Shown here piece after piece: positions 62,001 to 64,000 of a stretch of 64,000 nucleotides of DNA (the stretch's first letter is position 1; each line of letters opens with the position of its first letter). Under the pieces are notes generated by a model. The model ran no database searches. It had not been told where the DNA came from and was given only the letters and a program-made list of their open reading frames with translations. Origin of the DNA: Zeugodacus cucurbitae (Eukaryota > Arthropoda > Insecta > Diptera > Tephritidae); contig NC_071671.1 in assembly GCF_028554725.1 (NCBI RefSeq), positions 62,421,001-62,485,000 of the forward strand, in the 5' to 3' direction. The position numbers and the translations under genes are program-made.

Positions 62001-64000
62001 TTAGGCATCTACACTATACTGTGAGCTAATGTCAAAATCTGAAACACTATCTGAACCATATCCTGTGATACCGCCACCATTAGTCGCTGCATGATTATTT
62101 GACGTTCCCGAAGCGATGGTTGTGCGTGGGCGCAACACATCGGGCACATAAATCGGTGCTGGCCCCGCCACCTCGACCACACTGGGACGTGGTACTGATG
62201 CACACCGTTTAATGGGCGACATTAATGCGAACAATGCCAATGTTAATACTAGTGTCATAAAAAGTATAATAGCACGCACATTTGATCTTTCGCGGAAAAC
62301 TGAAATCATCGCCATAACTACAAGCAGTATGACAATCGCAGATTTAGTCATTGTGACGGCAGTCGAATGAATTTTCCCCCCATTTCTGGATATCATGTTT
62401 GATGGACCATAGGCAAAGAATAAATTGTGACGATCCACAAAGTGTTTAAAACAAATGTAAATCATAGCAAAGGGCATTATAAGTGGACAAGAAACACTGT
62501 AAACTATAGAAATGGTGAAAACCAGCACAGTCCAGGCATAGTGAATGCCAAAGGGGAATTCTATTAATATCGATTTCCGGATGTATGGTGTTTCAGCTTT
62601 CGATTTCGCCGTACACAACATCCAAATATAAACGATAAGTTCTGGGAAACGTAACAACTCCAGAGCCGTACCAATGAAAGCAGCTGTAATTACATAATTG
62701 ACATAGAAAGAACCACGATCCGGCATAAAAACACAATACCAGCGTATAGTATCATTACTAATTGACCATTCGATTAATTTCTGCGCTGATGTTAGTCCAA
62801 GTGATGGCAGAATGAGGATCATTAATAATAAATAGCAAAAACATTTGATCATAATTGAATAATTCTGAAGTGAGCGTGTATAATGAGCCAACCATTTGTC
62901 TGAGAAGGCAACAATCACCGGCATCAGTGCCGCAAGTGTCCACAGTAACAAAGTTGGCAAAAATTCGGATACCACTGGCGATATTTGGTATATATTACCT
63001 TTAGCTAATGCATAGGCGTTCAAAAAATTTAGTACAATTGCTGGCGTTGTAAGAAAGAATAACGTCAAAAATAGTATGAAGTTAACAATACTCCATTTGA
63101 AGTACCAATTGCTCTTGCTCACATTCAAATTCTCCCAAAAGAGGTCGTCTGGTGAAGGTGCGAATTCCAAGTTCCACTTCCGGTAGGTGCCTGGTGTGAA
63201 ATGGCTGACAATATTTTGTGCTTCATGTACAGTTGACACGGTAATAAAAGCTATTGCAAGTGGTTCATTTAGTGCGGCAGCTCTCAAACGTGCAACATCT
63301 CCCGAGAGTTTTCGCTCTTCTCGTTGGTAATAGGCATATGCGTTTTCTTTAGCACAGGAGCATAGATTCGGTTTTACCTAAAAAGCGGGAAGCAAGAATA
63401 CAAATAATAATAATAATAAACATGTAATTTTTATATTTAATATCGATTATTACCTGCAGTGTGTCTCTGTCCCGATGGTGTTCACAGTAAATGCGGGCAT
63501 CCAATATCTTTTCATATTCGACATTTTGCACAGTCAATTTGGATATGTTGTAGGCAATTTGTACGTCTTCTATATTAACATCCGGAAATAATTCTTGTAT
63601 GTAGTGGCGGATAATTGTTTTATTACGATCGCTTGCAGATATATTGGATATCATAATGGTGCGTGTTGCTGCTGTTTTAAAGGCATTTCGTCCAGATGAA
63701 CGTCGCATTATGAGCACTATGAGGGGTGCATACATTATTGTGATAATAACGTGTACCCATCGCCACGGAGATTCTGGGGATACATTTTCCATAGTTGTGC
63801 GACCAAAAGAATTCAAATCAGATCTGTCATCATTAGAGCCATTAAATAAGTTCACCGGTAATATAATTGTTATTGAGACAAGTGTCACTATTGCCATTAC
63901 AGTAATAAGATGTTGCTGAAATGAGAGATAATGTATGGCATCCGGTCCAGTATGAGTCTTTATCTGTTCCTTTTGCAATTTCCATGTGATTTTAATCCAA
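62001..64000 (-). CDS. Tmem63: Tmem63 (OSCA/CSC1-like) mechanosensitive channel, partial
   Basis: Two exons are visible, from the right edge to 63454 and 63377-62001, joined in frame (DTLQ to VKPNLCSCAKENAYAYYQRE). About 640 residues are seen; the first exons lie beyond 64000, since the frame is open to the edge (IKITWKLQKEQIKTH) with no credible ATG. The segment GPDAIHYLSFQQHLITVMAI opens the first visible membrane helix. A cytosolic RNA-recognition-like insert follows (ISNISASDRNKTIIRHYIQE). Nine or so further hydrophobic segments fill 62230-63130, matching the pore region of the DUF221 family (SNWYFKWSIVNFILF, RWYCVFMPDRGSFYVNYVIT, HYAWTVLVFTISIVYSVSCP). The C-terminal tail is Ser/Gly-rich and soluble. 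Family members are stretch- or osmotically gated cation channels. Confidence 0.94.

Noticed and set aside
1..64000. tRNA, rRNA or bacterial-type operons
   Set aside because: I saw no cloverleaf, rRNA block, ribosome-binding-site-led gene cluster or bacterial sequence. A tRNA scan was not possible by eye, so a single tRNA could be missed.

Overview
The window is animal nuclear DNA and almost certainly comes from a higher fly. Genes are split by short GT-AG introns, intergenic DNA is very AT-rich, and the encoded proteins match fly and human families end to end. The SIFamide precursor, a Start1-type StAR protein with a large insert in its START domain, and several mariner relics point to a brachyceran fly. 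A tephritid fruit fly is my best guess, partly because the repeat at 40280-41780 resembles one I remember from tephritid genomes; that is memory, not a search.

Layout. Positions 1 to about 13500 hold no host gene I can support. This stretch is simple sequence, long AT-rich DNA and a graveyard of transposons: a non-LTR reverse-transcriptase tail at 3964-4520, three decayed minus-strand or plus-strand mariner copies plus a fourth fragment, a pogo-like miniature element at 7564-7911, and a nearly intact LINE ORF1 at 10288-11175. From 13533 on the window is gene-dense: a TEX9-like coiled-coil gene (-), SIFa (+), Start1 (-), TTLL12 (-), Cul4 (-), Asap (-, 13 kb, with an 8 kb first intron holding nested transposons), Nup50 (+), uri (+), Fcp1 (-), PPWD1 (+) and Tmem63 (-, running off the right edge). 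I rebuilt ten complete multi-exon coding sequences by hand. Every junction is GT-AG and keeps frame, and protein lengths agree with the families (TEX9-like 459 aa, SIFa 72, Start1 622, TTLL12 641, Cul4 841, Asap 1193, Nup50 502, Uri 691, Fcp1 808, PPWD1 633). Tmem63 is partial, with 640 aa visible.

How the genes relate. They do not form one pathway. They are conserved cell-biology genes: sterol transfer at membrane contact sites (Start1), ubiquitin ligase scaffold (Cul4), Arf GTPase control (Asap), nuclear import (Nup50), RNA polymerase II handling (Uri, Fcp1), spliceosome-linked prolyl isomerase (PPWD1), a mechanosensitive channel (Tmem63), a tubulin-ligase-like protein (TTLL12), and one neuropeptide (SIFa). 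Asap/Nup50 and Fcp1/PPWD1 are head-to-head pairs; uri/Fcp1 and PPWD1/Tmem63 are tail-to-tail.

I found no clearly new biological system. The observations most worth following are the conserved phospho-FFAT-like motif and the START-domain insert in Start1, the nested transposon in the Asap intron with a hairpin-bearing repeat, the LINE ORF1 that survives without its reverse transcriptase, and the family of TA-flanked pogo-like miniature elements.
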